Assembly: GCA_011503125.2 (NCBI GenBank)
Contig: WWBZ02000016.1
Coordinates: 2,108,001 to 2,172,000, forward strand
DNA from: Botryosphaeria dothidea
Lineage: Eukaryota; Ascomycota; Dothideomycetes; Botryosphaeriales; Botryosphaeriaceae
Reading direction: 5' to 3'
Length of the DNA: 64,000 nucleotides
Part shown: positions 11,718 to 23,580 of the stretch, piece after piece
Numbering within the stretch: the stretch's first letter is position 1
How the letters are laid out: every line of letters begins with the position of its first letter
The notes under the pieces: model-generated
Database searches by the model: none
What the model saw: only the letters and a program-made list of their open reading frames with translations
Told to the model about the DNA's origin: nothing
Translations under genes and position numbers: made by a program

Positions 11718-13030
11718 GCGATTGTTGACCATGGTACCGCGCCGTTCTTTCGAGTTCGCCATGGAAGCCCTGTTCCCAGGTGTTTTCTCAGAGCGTCTGA
11801 TGGTGCTCAGCCTGAAATTGTGAGATTGTTTTGACGTGCTCCAGTTCTCACAGGTCTTCTTTTAAGCTTCCCTTCGGTTTCGGTTGGTTCGGGTCACGAG
11901 TCACGATAAGCAAGCGTGTTATTTATCTTCGTTCTACAAGGGCGATTGTGTTCGCCTGTTGATGATTACCCTCAGATTGTGCTCAGGCTATGTGCCTGTC
12001 TTTACTCCATTTCGGTCGGTTTACCATTTTCGCCGCACTTGTTCCTCCACTCGCTGGGGCAGTGCATCACGAATCTTTTTTTGTTATATCGGCACATATC
12101 GTCGGGCACAGGGGGAGCAAACGGACATGGAAATTTCATAGATGGAAACTCCGTCACCGGACAGAGAGAAAGGCAATCGGCGCCATTCCCTATACCCCTT
12201 TCTACGACCCTTGTTGTGGTTTGCTTTTTACTTCTACCTTCACTTCCTCTGCATTGCGCTGGCCTCCAAAGATCGACGAATGGGCTGGAGTATCTTATTT
12301 TTTTTATTACTTTTACCCTGGCACCGAGATTGTTGTCATGACTTTTTGTGACCCCTTTGCTTCCATCCTTGTAAGGAGACGAGGCTCTGTTTGGGCACGG
12401 TATGGACGAGTACACCAGTAAGGAGGATGCTGTATTATAAACAAAAAAAAAGATAGCAATGCTGGACTCTTAAAGCCCAGACATAAACGCCTTCCCATAA
12501 ATATAGCTGAGTAAATGCTATCTCCGTGACAAGAAAACGAAAACCTAAGCAGGACCAATGGCGATCCGTGATATGCGTGTTGATTTCACACGTATCCTTG
12601 TATGTACCCCTGGGCTTTCTATCACAAGACTTTCGGGAGAGACATAGCACAAAAAACGGAGTTTCCACGCCAGCGATAGCAATGCTCCCTTTCGCGGTCG
12701 GGTGCGTCCGTTTGGTGTGTAGGTGGATGGGTCACAGCGGGAAATAGACCCATAAGACAACCGAGTTAAGCGTCAACCAGCACGTGGTACGGTCCAACAC
12801 TCCCACTTTCCCGCACCCACATGACGGGCCGGTGCGGGAGGAAGGTAACATCCGTTTGACATGGAAGGCATACGGCAGGCTACCTCAGCCGAACGTACCC
12901 GCGATAGCTCCCACCTAGAGCCGGGACCCATGTCACGTCAGGATGGAGGATGGAGGACCAGTCACTGCGGTCAGGTCCAGCATATAGAAGCAAGGACCAC
13001 CAGGCTTAGACCGCTGTGCATAGTCGTTAC

Positions 13031-13248
13031 TACAGAGAGGTGCTACAGCCGACGGCTGGTGCCAAATGCGACGATCCCATAGGACGCCAAAAAAAAACCG
13101 CTGTCATGGGGAGTCGAAGTATTCATCCGGACGTGAATGACATCGCTTCTCTTAAACACTTGCGTCCAGACGAATGCTTCCACTCCCCATGAAGTCCCAT
13201 TTCTGAGAGGTCGTTGCTGCTAACCACCGGCTGCGATACCCCCTTGTA
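13031..13248. mobile_element. Full-length nested inverted-repeat element (MITE-like)
   Basis: This is the best complete copy. The left end tacagagaggtgctacagcc at 13031 pairs with the right end ggctgcgatacccccttgta ending at 13248. Inside it, a second inverted pair (ggggagtcgaagtattcatc at about 13110; right-hand complement gacgaatgcttccactcccc) flanks a short AT-rich centre. TA at both extremities is compatible with TA target-site duplication as in Tc1/mariner-type elements. No ORF, so it is non-autonomous. Confidence 0.8.
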
Positions 13249-13875
13249 TATTCAATCCGCGCGGACGGGTGAGCGCGCCGCGATAAGTAGCCGTGTCCCC
13301 GTGCGCCACGCTCCGTCCTACATGGAAATAGACTCGGGTGGAGATGTTATGGAGACAAAGGCTGGCGCGAATGTGTCTAGATAAAACATCCTTGCACATA
13401 GGCGAGCCGCTCATACGAAGGAGGCGCATGTGGTATGCCCTGTTAGCGTGCGTTGTATGGGAAAGGTAAGGAGAGAGAGAGGAGGAAAACAACGGAGGGC
13501 GTCAGCCACCGCCGGGATCAGATTCACTGTGCATGTCGATCTAGGGGTCCAGTTCCATATTCCAGGGAAACACGCGCGCGCTACAAGGTATGTGAATCGT
13601 GAGCGCCGGCCTAAGCCAGCAATTGGACGGAAATAGTCCAGTCGGGTGCAGCCAGTCACACTTCGGGGATTAAATGATGCACTGTGCAAAGCCGACCAAC
13701 CAGCTAACGAATCCGCGAGAATCAGTGCGTATTGGACGCTTGGGCTACGCCGCCCGCGACGCGCCAACCGCCGCCCCATTTCCGGTCCTGCCCCTGCGTA
13801 CTCCTACCGGCGCCAGAAAAAAAGAGAGGAAACTGGCCCCCGAGTTATGGTAGCAGTACGGCAATCTCATCATTC

Positions 13876-13956
13876 TTGATGGGATGTTGAAGTAGTCGTC
13901 AGGACATAAGCGTCATCAACCTGCCTGAACATCTATGGCTTCAAAGTCATGCATGT
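13876..13956. mobile_element. Degraded MITE-like copy
   Basis: The arms ttgaagtagtcgtcaggac and cctgaacatctatggcttca resemble the inner arms of the copy at 23446-23580. It lies about 80 bp downstream (on the minus strand) of the rad17 stop. Confidence 0.4.
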
Positions 13957-14033
13957 TGATAGCACATACGTCAAATATTGGAGTTTTCTATCGCTTCGCA
14001 CAGCCGTGCCCGCATTTCCGATCCTGACTCTAC

Positions 14034-16520
14034 CTAATCATCGTCTTCGATGTCATCGTCACTGAGCACCAGATTTGCCAGCCCTCTCTCACTGCCTGCT
14101 CCAATCAGAATTTCTCCGACGTGATCGTCGCGCAACGTTGCTCCTCCAGTACCCGCGCTCGTGCCACTGGCGCCTGCGTCTCCAAGCATGCTCTTCCTTG
14201 CCGACACTGCGGATCTTGTTGATGGACCTGGAGCAGCTGGAGGCTCATGCTCCGTCGGCCGATCCGTGCTCCACTCCTGGCCATGTGCCACTTCACTTTC
14301 TGAGAGCACGTCCTCGTCGGCGGTGCCGTCCTCAGCGCTTATTCCAACGCCACTGAAACTGGTGATTTTCTCCAAACCCCTAACAAGCCTTGTGGCAGTG
14401 GTAGCCGCCACTGATCCACTCCGGAGCATCATGGCCGAGTACGGGAGACGCTCGAGCAGCATTTCATGTTTCAGAGACCCGCAGGTCCCAAGCGACGGCT
14501 GGGTGCTTTCTTGCTCCGAGGAAGCGGAGTTGTTGCTTGTCCCGGGATCGAGGGGGCTGGGGCGGGTGCTCCACGACTCAACGGTCCCACGTTTGGGCAT
14601 TTGTGCGGATGCTTCGGTGCAACTTGTCCCGTCCATTTGGGCTCGGCGGACCGAAACGTCAAGAAGGCCCTCAATCTCTTCCTGAAGCCGCCATATTCTG
14701 AGCGATGTTGGGTAGAATAGTCGATGTGCGTCCCTAGTGTTGGCAGAACCTTTTCCTCGTACGAGCCCCGACGGAGGAGTAGACCGCTTCACCGGATGCG
14801 GAAGGTTGAACAGAAGACCACGTACGGCAGAATGAAAGCTCATTTCATCCTGCCGTAGGCTGTCCACTCCCGAAGTCTGAAATGTTCGGCGAGTGTAGCC
14901 GACCGTGCTGAAGCGATCGGGCGAGAGTATATCAGCATCGGAGAGCGCGTCAATACATCCGTTGATAGAGTCGAGCGTGTCCTCTTCACTCCCTGAACTG
15001 CAGGACAAGACGTAGTTTTCATGCAGCGCAGCGATAAATGTCTGTATGTCGGTGCCAAGTTCGTCAATAAGAGTGTCGACGTCAACCTCGGAGGCCTTAG
15101 GACGTCGATACTCGGGAAGATGGCTGGGAGGCTGGACTAGGTTGGAATCTTTCGAGGATTCTTCGCGTTTGTTGTACACGACCTTGCCTACAGCGTGGAA
15201 GATGCCAAGAGTACTCTCGCGTTGGGTGACGAGGGCCAAAGACTCTTGCTCCATCCTTGTCATGGGCTTCTCTCTCGCACCTTTCTTGGGGGCTTTGAAT
15301 GTTATCCGGCTCCCCCAGTTGCCGTCGTCATCTCCTCTTAAGCAAAGGAATTCCAGAGTCGATATGGCACTGCGGACATCGCCTATCTCAGACAGCCTTT
15401 TGATGACCTGCGGACCAGGCGTTGTTTTCCTGCCTGATTTGCGTGCCTCTTTGGCGACGACGAGTTCGAGTGCCTTTGTCAAGATAGTAGGGGCGATGGG
15501 GTTGAACTCGATGACGGATGTCCCTGGATGGTTTATGATCTCTGGACCAAGGAGGCGATAGGCAGTAAAGCTGTCTGCTGCGGCCGTGTTGGTGGATAGG
15601 AGAGTCTCTGAGATGATCATGACAATGGGTGTTGGCGGAGGGGTGTCTGGCGGGCGAGTGAACATGGAAGCCACCGAGGGCACAGATGCCGAGAGATATT
15701 GCTCGATTGCCGAGCGAAAAGACTGCAGTGCGGCGGAAGAGCGCGCAAAGGTGTTGGGAAAGTCTTCGATCAGCACAACCTGCCTGCTCGCAGTATGTGC
15801 ACGGGTCTTGTTCGAAGTGGCGTCTTCATTCGCGGCGAAGTCTAAGCTACCGAACTTGGTGCGACCCATAAAGTCGTCGAACTGGGATGAGAGAGAGACG
15901 AAGGTATCAGAGAAGGAGTCAGAGCCGAGGGGATTCTTCCATTCATTGATCTCGAAGGCTACATCCTTAGACAGCAGATTGAGGGTAGTGGTTTTAGCGG
16001 AGCCAGCAGGGCCCTTCAAGACGAGGAGGCGCTTGGGCTCGCGGGCATCAAAGACGTTGGCCAGCCATGCTCTGACATGGGCAACTTTCCTCTTGTGGAC
16101 GGCCAATTCGTCAAGATTGACGGGGCCGTACTTGTCAACCCACGGGCGTTGATGCTCGGGTGGCACGGGAGCAGGCAGCCTTTGGCCGGCCGAGGTCTTG
16201 AGGAACTTCTGACTTCCACTTGGAGCAGCATCTTCAGCGTCACTGGCAGCGGGGCGATGGCGCTTGCGCAAGCTCAAAGGCGGAGCGGCGTTCGTGGGTT
16301 CGTCGTCCAGCTCGTCATCTTGTATTATGTCGTCTTCATGCTTCACGGGGTCCTGCGAGGGCCGAGGGCGTTGGCGCTGGGTGGCGGCATTGAAGAAGGA
16401 GTAAATGGGCTTCTGGGAGGAGCGCGACTCGCGGGCGGGATTGGAGGTCGCCTTTTGGTCATCTTCGTCGCACGAGGACAGCACGGTGGCCCTGTTTTTG
16501 GTGGAGCGCGGCTGCCGCAT
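14034..16520 (-). CDS. rad17: Checkpoint clamp loader large subunit Rad17 (yeast RAD24)
   Basis: RFC1-like AAA+ ATPase that replaces Rfc1 in the alternative clamp loader and loads the 9-1-1 clamp at damaged DNA. It has a single exon of 828 residues. Visible: a Lys/Arg/Ser-rich N-terminus, the Rad17 entry motif RPWVDKYGPVNLDELAVHKRKV (given in parts: RPWVDKYGP, then LDELAVHKRK), Walker A GPAGSAKTTT, Walker B-like VVLIEDFPN, the AAA+ lid and helical region with IGDVRSAISTLEFLCL, and an acidic end (LSDDDIEDDD). The ATG at 16520 gives the expected N-terminus. The gene is divergent from the coiled-coil gene to its right. Confidence 0.93.
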   Translation of the reverse strand: MRQPRSTKNRATVLSSCDEDDQKATSNPARESRSSQKPIYSFFNAATQRQRPRPSQDPVKHEDDIIQDDELDDEPTNAAPPLSLRKRHRPAASDAEDAAPSGSQKFLKTSAGQRLPAPVPPEHQRPWVDKYGPVNLDELAVHKRKVAHVRAWLANVFDAREPKRLLVLKGPAGSAKTTTLNLLSKDVAFEINEWKNPLGSDSFSDTFVSLSSQFDDFMGRTKFGSLDFAANEDATSNKTRAHTASRQVVLIEDFPNTFARSSAALQSFRSAIEQYLSASVPSVASMFTRPPDTPPPTPIVMIISETLLSTNTAAADSFTAYRLLGPEIINHPGTSVIEFNPIAPTILTKALELVVAKEARKSGRKTTPGPQVIKRLSEIGDVRSAISTLEFLCLRGDDDGNWGSRITFKAPKKGAREKPMTRMEQESLALVTQRESTLGIFHAVGKVVYNKREESSKDSNLVQPPSHLPEYRRPKASEVDVDTLIDELGTDIQTFIAALHENYVLSCSSGSEEDTLDSINGCIDALSDADILSPDRFSTVGYTRRTFQTSGVDSLRQDEMSFHSAVRGLLFNLPHPVKRSTPPSGLVRGKGSANTRDAHRLFYPTSLRIWRLQEEIEGLLDVSVRRAQMDGTSCTEASAQMPKRGTVESWSTRPSPLDPGTSNNSASSEQESTQPSLGTCGSLKHEMLLERLPYSAMMLRSGSVAATTATRLVRGLEKITSFSGVGISAEDGTADEDVLSESEVAHGQEWSTDRPTEHEPPAAPGPSTRSAVSARKSMLGDAGASGTSAGTGGATLRDDHVGEILIGAGSERGLANLVLSDDDIEDDD

Positions 16521-17648
16521 GCCGCACGGTCGGGAGGTGAGGTGTTTGGGCAGCAGGGATCATGATCGAGGGCGCGGCGCGGGATGCAGCGACGTGAGGC
16601 GTCGGTGCTCAGAGGTGAGGCGGCGGAGTTGGGCGAGTTGAGAGCGAGAGCGAGAGCGGTTGGAAGTGGTGGCCGGCCCGCGTCGACCCGCGACGACCCG
16701 CAACGACCCGTCCCGACCTGGAGTCACGTAGTCACGTGATATGCCCTCCTCCACACGCACACCCATAGCGTCCTCGTCCTCGTCCTCGCCCTGGCTCTCC
16801 AGCAACACCGACTTGTCCGGACGTCGAGTCCGCCAGCCCGGCTGAGCGCGTACACGCCGGCGCGTGCTGCGACCTCTCGACTCGGCATGGCCCCTCGCGA
16901 CTGCCCATTCGGCGCCTGCCGCACCCCATCACATCACAATCACCTCGTCTCCCCAGCCAGCCCAGCCCGGCCCGCGCCACCTCCACCCACCCGAGTCCAC
17001 GACTTCCATCTCGATTGGCCCCAGCTATATTTACCTTTCCAGCCTCTTCGACACCTCCCGCCCACGCCTGTGACTTATCCGTCAGGTTGCTTCTTCAGGA
17101 CGCTGTCCCCAACCGGCCAACCGGCCGCCACCACGCACATGCGCCCGCGCATGATTTTCATGCAGCCGTCATGCAGCCGCGCATGCTCCCCCGCAGCCCC
17201 CCGACGAGACAGCTCCCTCATTAGTCCGCTCCAGCGCCGCTGCCGCCGCCATGTCTCTGTACACGTATCTGTGCGACCTTCGCAATCCTCACGCCGTCAA
17301 GTTGTAGATTGACAGATGTTGGAGCCATGACTGTGTCTGCCAGCTGTCCAGCCCTGTCTTTCCTGGCCCTCCCAATTGCTCGCTTCCCACACCATGCCGT
17401 CATCCACGGTCCCTTCGGGCTCGCACGCGCCTGACCTCATGTACCCGCTTCCCAAAAGGCACTCCCTCCGCCTCCCTGATCCACCAGCCCTCGCATCTAG
17501 CGCCCGTACTTAGACGTTCTCCTCTGCTCTATGCTGCCACGCAATCATTTCCCTAATCTCATCATTTGCCTTCGCTACCTGTCATCCCCGCGATAAGAAC
17601 AAGATACCTCTCACGTCCTCTATATCTTGCCCACGCAATCGCCGCAAA
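16521..17648. promoter_or_regulatory. Divergent promoter region rad17 / coiled-coil gene
   Basis: About 1.1 kb between two divergent start codons. A degenerate CGACCCG tandem run lies at about 16684-16718, and directly beside it the duplicated octamer agtcacgt ends in a CACGTG E-box (16733-16738). CT-rich leader sequence precedes the ATG at 17649. Promoter function is inferred from position. Confidence 0.5.
16684..16718. repeat. Short degenerate CGACCCG tandem repeat
   Basis: About five units of the form cgaccc(g/t) in succession lie upstream of rad17, immediately followed by two agtcacgt copies. This is seen directly; its role is unknown. Confidence 0.6.
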
Positions 17649-20600
17649 ATGTACTCTCCACGAACAAGGAGGGTCCTAGAGCGAGGAGGGGATTCCAGAC
17701 CAAAGGGGAAGGTTTTGAGGAAGTCTTCCCGCCAGACTGAATACACCCCTCCCACGAGCCCTGACATCAAGCCCGAGAATCTGCCCCCCTTACCCCCGTC
17801 CGTTCCTCCGTCCCCAGCTCTATCCTCTCAGAAGTCTCGCCAGACGAGCCCAGCCCCTTCTGTGACCTCCATTTCCTCTCGCAGATCAGACGCCACGTCA
17901 GTGAGGTCTGCGCTACAGCCCACCGTGGAGGACTATAATAGTGATAACGACGACTCTCAACCATCCGGCTTAGAACATTCCAAGACCCCAACAATAACCT
18001 CCCCACCACCAGAGCCTGAGCAGAGCAGTCCGCCACCCGAAGACCCGACCACCAGTCCGGCAGCATCGTCACAGGACGAGGGGCAAAACGAGACCAAGCC
18101 GGCACCGGAGACCCCAACCACTCCAGCCAAGGCACCAAGCACCATCAGCAAAGCAGCAACCACTGTCAGTAAAACGCCTACGGCAGTGAGTAGGCCACCA
18201 ACGGCTGCAAGCAAGACAGAGAGCACTATCAGCAAAGCCCCAACCGCTGCCAGCAAAGTGCCAAGCACCACGAGCAAGGTTTCGAAATCTACCTCAGGAA
18301 CTGATACTCCATCATTCAATACGAAGGCGGACAGTGCCATCAAAGACGAAATCCACGAGAGTGACGACTCGCACACACCAGCAGAACCACTTCTCCCGGA
18401 AGATAGCATTTCCCAACAAGGCGACGACGACGGCACTAGTCACGCGACTTCATATCAATCAGCAGCGACGCCAGTACCGAGATCACCCACAGCAGCCTCC
18501 GCTCTAAAGTCGCCCAGATCGGCATCGATCAGGACCGACCTCCCAAAGAGCTCGCCATCCCTCTCCTACGTCGAGGCGCAAAGCGAATTTCTGCCTCCTC
18601 AGTCACCCACCATCGCATCGTACGCGCCGCCGAGGGGTCCTTATTATTCACCCTACGCAGATCCTTATTCATCTCCTATGCCCGGCTACCCTCAGGGCTA
18701 CTTCTATCCACCACACATGGCGATGGCACCACCACAAGGCACGCCTCCCGGCTATGCCCAGTCGCCCTTTGGCTACAATGGCGTTCCACCTTTCATGGGC
18801 TACCCGGGCAGCCCCCAGGCTCGTCGGCAGAATTCAACCGGATCGCGGCGAAGCAGCCAGATGGGGGGTGATTTTGCCATGCCGCAGGGCAACTACGGCG
18901 GTGCAGTGAACGGATCCGCAGTTGAAGATGACGGGGCGGGCGATCTGCTCGGCCGCATCTCCCAAGCCATCCCGGATCTGCACATGCTGTTGTCGCGCTA
19001 CAATGAAACTCGGGGCCAACTTGGCGCACGAGAGGAGCTGATCAAGAAGGCCGAGGCTGCCCAGGCCGATGCTATCAAGCGGAAAGAAGATCACATCGAC
19101 CACTTGACCAAGCAGCTCGAGGCCGCGGCGAAGCATCACTCGTCGGAAAGTAACAAGCTGCGGCTCGAGATTGGTAACCTTGAAGAGAAGAAAAAGGAGC
19201 TGGAGGAGAGCATAGCGGAAGCCGACAAGGCAAAAAAGGAGATGGAGGAGACCAAGGCTGCACTCGAGGAGCAGAAGGCCACAGTCGAGTCCGAGAAGCA
19301 AGAACTTGAGAAGACTATGAAAGAGGAGAAAGAGAGTTTGGAGAAGGACCTTGGCGAGCTGAAGGAGAAAGCCACTGCACTTGAAGAGGCCAAGGCTGCT
19401 CTTGAGAGCGACAAGGCAAGCCTTGAGGAGGCCAAGGCTGCTCTGCAAACGGAGAAAGACGGTCTCGAGAAGTCGCTTGGTGAGGAGAAGGAGGCCAGAG
19501 AAGCCCTCGAGAAATCTTCTGCCGAAGAAAAGGAGCGCATGACCGCGGAGTTTGAGGAAGCATCGGAGAAGGTGAAGAAGATTGCCGAGGACGAGAAGAT
19601 GGCGCTCGCAGTCGAATTCGATCGGCTGCAGAAGGAAAAGGAGGACTCTTTCGAAGCGGACAAAGGGAAACTCGTCGACGAGCATGTCAAGGACAAGGAC
19701 GCTCTCCGTGCTGATTTGCAGCGTCAGAAGCGCGAGCTTGAAGAGAGTTTCGAGACTGTGCGCAAGGAACTCGAGAACAAACTCAATGAAGCACAGAGTG
19801 GCTTTGAAGAGGCCTTGAAGAAGGAGCGTGAGAGCCGCGAGATCTGGAATAGCGAACGCGAGAGCCTGAAGAAGGGCTGGGAGGAAGAGCGCGAGGGCCT
19901 CAAGAAGGGCTACGACGAGCAGCGAGACCTATTGGCCTCCCAGCTCAACAAGGAGAAGGAGGACCTGCGTAAGAACATGGCTGCCGCCCAGGCCGAAGCT
20001 GATAAGAAGGCTCAGGAGGAGAAGGAAAAATTGATTGAGGAGCGTGAGAAGTTGAAGGGTGAGTGGGACGAGGACAAGTCGAACCGCGAAAAAGTCATCG
20101 GCGAGCTGAAGAGCATTGCCGGTAACTTTGGCGCCGAGAGGGAGCGGATGCAGAAGATTATCGAGGGCTTCGGCGAGGCTGCGGTCGTCAAGAGCAAGGG
20201 AGATGCGTACTAGTAAGTCCACTCCCTAGCCTCAGTCTGTCTTTCGAAATTGCACTTTCGGAGTCTTTGTTCAATCAGGGAGAAACACAGCGGTTTTCAG
20301 ATTCAGCTTCGGCAGATTGTATTTGAATGATTTAGCAGCCAATTTAATCACATCGTCTGGCTTTCAAGCGCTGCATTTTTCTTTCCTTTGGCTTCGCCCT
20401 CACGTAATAGTCTGGCTCCTGATCTGCTAACCAGTGGCTCAACTCAGTCTTGACTCATTTGCTCGCCTCCAACAACAAGTCTTCTCCATCTCGAACAACT
20501 ATTTCAAGAAGCTGCCAAGCCCGGCACCAGCTGTCGACAAGGTTGTTGACCTACCGGCAGGCCTACCGACCTTCCTGGACGACACGCCGGCGGCCTCCCA

Positions 20601-23328
20601 CATCAGGATATCATACATCATGCATAGAATTTCGTCCATCATCACGCTCAGAATATTCACTCCGTTCCTATTCAGTCCCGAGGGCATGGAAGATGCTACC
20701 ACCAAGCTGCTTCAGGAGGTCAGCGACCAGCTGCGCACGAAGAATGCTCTCCGGGAAGCGACCTGGCGCCAGCACACACTATCGACGCTGTTCCGCGGGC
20801 CTGATGCCAAGCAACGCATCAACCGAGCCGCAGGCGCCGTGGTTGAGGAGATCTGCCAGGCAATACAACCGTTGGCAGACGCCATGGACGAAGAGAGTGT
20901 GCGCATCGAGATCCGACGCATCGTGAAGCTCGCGGCCGAGACCTGGCGCTTCGCACGCATCGAGCGCGAGATGATATCCGTGTCGATGCCCGCCGTTGGA
21001 CAGCCTTGTCCCGAGGATGCGCGCGACGCATATTGGCCGCCGCAGCCGTTCGACGCCCCCGGATATCCCGTCAGCTCCATCGCCGACCTGGACGAAAGGG
21101 TCGTGCCGAAGACAAAGGTGCTACTGCGCCTCTTCCCAGTCATCGAGCGCGAGCCCAAGCTCAGGAACGGTGGCGGTCAGCCGGGCAGCGACCATGTCGG
21201 GGCTGATGAGAAGCCGGACAATGGGTGCGTATACTGCTATGGGTTGGCGCTTTACGAGGACTCGCCTCCGGTGCTGTCGAGGCTACGCGAAGTGGAGCTG
21301 GCTGGTATGGCAGGTACCGACTCCGCTTCTCCTGATGATGATCCAAAGGAAGAGACGAGTACTAAATCGGCATCAAAGGACCCTCCGAGTGCTGAAGAGA
21401 AGCCGGCGGATGGGGATAGCGGCGGCAGTGACGTGACGGCTAGTGTTGTGGCGGCGGCTACTGCTGCGGCTGTGGCTGCGGCGGGGCTGGCGGTTTCTGC
21501 TGATGCAACGGAGGAGGTAGAGAAAGAGGAGGAAAGGGCTGGGGAGTCAGCGGAAGAGAAGAAGGAAGACGTGGAGTCATCCGAAGAACCGAAATCGGTG
21601 GAAGACGGCCAGACGGCCGGTGAAGAAGACCAAGCAGCCACAGAAGAGACGCCGAAGCAAGAGGGTGAAACAGGAGAAGCTACGGCGGTGAATGAAGAGA
21701 ATCCGCTGGAAGAAGAGAGCGAGGAAACAAAAGATGCGCCAGAGTCTGCCCTTCCGACAACTGAGAGTGAACAAGCGCCCCAGGCGACTGCGGAGGAGAC
21801 GCCCCCAGGTGAGCCGGCTGCTCCAGAGACCTCACCAGAAGAGCAACCCAAGGAAGAAGAGACGGATCAGCAAAAGTCGGCCGACGAAGTGACAGCCGAC
21901 AATCCCAGCAAAGAACAACAGGATGAAGAGAAGTCGAGCGAAGACAAGCCTTCAGATGACAATCCTGGTGAGAGCAATCCTAAGCCCGCAGGCGACGCGC
22001 CCGCAGACGAAAAGCCCACAAACGACAAGTCTGCGGAGGACGAGCCCGTAGAGGAAGTGTCGACAGAGGAGACACCGGTAGAGGGGACGCCGGCAGAGGA
22101 GATGCCTGCAGAGGAGAAAACTGAAGAGCACGCTGAGAAAAGCGATGAGAAGGATCCTGAAACCGCTCCAACTGAAGTGCAGACTGAGGGAAAAGCCTTG
22201 GAAGAAGCACCTGCCGAGACTGCAGAAGAGAAAGCGCCGGAACCGGAGGCCTCTGAGTCCAACAAGGACGGGACGCAGGCTGCTGAAGATTCTCCCCCTG
22301 AAGCGAGCGAGGAACAAAAGCCTATTGATGATCCAAGCAGTGAGTATAAGCCGGAAGCTGAGAAAACAGAAGAGCAAGACAACGGAGAAACGGAAACGAA
22401 GACGACGGAGACCCCTGCTGATGAGTCCAAGCCGGAATCTGATAGTGGTGGCTACATCGTTCTGCCTCGAAAGATTGGATCGACACCAGCAGTCACCACT
22501 GAGGACGCGTCTGCGGTTGATGAGGTAAAGCCACCAATTACCCCACCCGAGGAACCCAGGGCTCCATCCCCCGCCCCCAGTAAGAAGGCTGAGAGCGTAA
22601 AAAGCAAAGCACCAAGCATCAGGAGCGTAAGGAGCGAGAAAGCCCCGAGCATCCGCAGCGTCAGGAGTGAGAGGGCTCCAAGCATCAAAAGCGACAAGGC
22701 GGAAAGTGTTAAGACATCGTCGAGTAGAAGGCGCTCGTCCTCACGGCCGGAAACGCCGAAGTCGGGCATCGCGGATAGCATCAAAGCCGCCAGCATCGTT
22801 GCAGCGAGCTTGTACGCAGCCGATGAGCCAAAGTCCAGCGACTCTTCAATCCCAACGCTCCCCACACCGTCGGACGAGAAACCACGGAGTGTGCGAAGTG
22901 AGCGGCCTTCGTCGCGGACAAGGACGAGCTCTCGCCCATCCAGTTCGAGACGAGGCTCAGAAGTGGAGGAGCGCCCGCATTACAGAATGAGGGATAAGCC
23001 CGTCATCGAGCGCAGTTCGAGTCATAGGAGCAAGCCACGCACGTTGGGCGAAGAAGCCAGCCGGGCAAGTAGCAGCAGAAGGCACTCGTCTTTCATCGCC
23101 AGTCCAATTGAGCCGATCACCCCAGCGAGCGAGGCATCCCTCCGAGACCGCAGCGCCCGTGGGAGCAACAAATACGCGGAGAGCTTGGATAGTGCCGGCG
23201 CAACAGCAAGTTCGCGGAATGGCAGCAGTGGGAGCAAGTCAGGGACCGTGACGGACAACAGAAGCGCAGCGATCAAGGGTCTGTACCAGCACCAGCATCA
23301 GCATCCGCATCACCAAGTTCAGGGCTGA
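17649..23328 (+). CDS. Large low-complexity / coiled-coil protein, two exons (1,814 aa)
   Basis: Two long ORFs are joined by intron 20213-20447 (235 nt). The donor is TA|gtaagt, the branch match is gctaac, the acceptor is caactcag and the join reads GDAY-Y-LDSFARLQQ. The second ORF has no plausible ATG of its own near its 5' end, which supports fusion. Exon 1: Pro/Ser/Thr-rich N-terminus, a run of short T-x-S-K repeats (about residues 160-215), a Pro/Tyr/Gly-rich segment, then a continuous Glu/Lys coiled coil (about 450-840). Exon 2: a compact conserved-looking domain (SNNYFKKLP...LPTFLDDTPAASHIR...RIFTPFLFS...KLAAETWRFARIEREM), then a Glu-rich stretch and SIRSVRSE repeats. I recall this architecture from fungal proteins of unknown function; no activity is assigned. 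The exon 1 stop overlaps the donor. Confidence 0.8.
20213..20447 (+). other. Intron whose 5' splice site overlaps an in-frame stop
   Basis: Exon 1 ends TAC TA and the intron begins gtaagt, so the unspliced transcript reads TAC TAG and stops after 854 residues. Branch-like gctaac at about 20425-20430 lies 17 nt before the acceptor. At 235 nt it is the longest intron I place in this window. Confidence 0.75.
22600..22725 (+). repeat. Coding repeat encoding KAPSIRSVRSE units
   Basis: Three to four tandem units of about 11 codons (APSIRSVRSE, APSIRSVRSE, APSIKSDKAE) lie within the C-terminal half of the coiled-coil gene, in a basic Ser/Arg-rich region likely to be disordered. Confidence 0.75.
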
Positions 23329-23445
23329 GCTCCAAGCAGGCGTATATGGCAGATCATCCCGCCCGACAACGTAGCGAGACCTGCACAGATTTCACGGAGA
23401 CAGGGATGTTTGAGACAATGCTTTTATTAGTAGTTACGAGGCCAG

Positions 23446-23580
23446 TTTGAAGGGTTTTGCAGCGACGAGCCATACGGAGCTGAAGCAGTCGTCAGGACGT
23501 AAATGTTCAGAAATACTGACACCGTGCACATCCGGACGACTGCTTCAACTCCGCACGGCTCGCCGCTGCAATTCTTTGAA
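23446..23580. mobile_element. MITE-like element with one continuous ~52-bp inverted repeat
   Basis: The left arm starts ttgaagggttttgcagcgac and its complement ends at 23580 (gccgctgcaattctttgaa). The arms continue without a gap through gagctgaagcagtcgtcagg, leaving a centre of about 25-30 bp, so the whole unit would fold into a long hairpin. It begins 118 bp after the coiled-coil gene stop and probably lies in its 3' UTR. Compared with 13031-13248 it lacks the spacer between outer and inner arms, so it is a separate subfamily. Confidence 0.75.

Larger units (their letters stand above)
11718..14033. other. Intergenic region with one full-length nested inverted repeat
   Basis: No supported gene. 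Roughly the first 700 bp are T-rich and probably 3' UTR of hapB. A near-perfect short hairpin (cccgcacc/ggtgcggg arms) sits at 12811-12841. One full MITE-like copy (13031-13248) and one degraded copy (13876-13956) follow. Confidence 0.5.

Noticed and set aside
18834..19685. 283-codon minus-strand ORF opposite the coiled coil
   Set aside because: Leu-rich antisense shadow of the Glu/Lys-rich coding strand.
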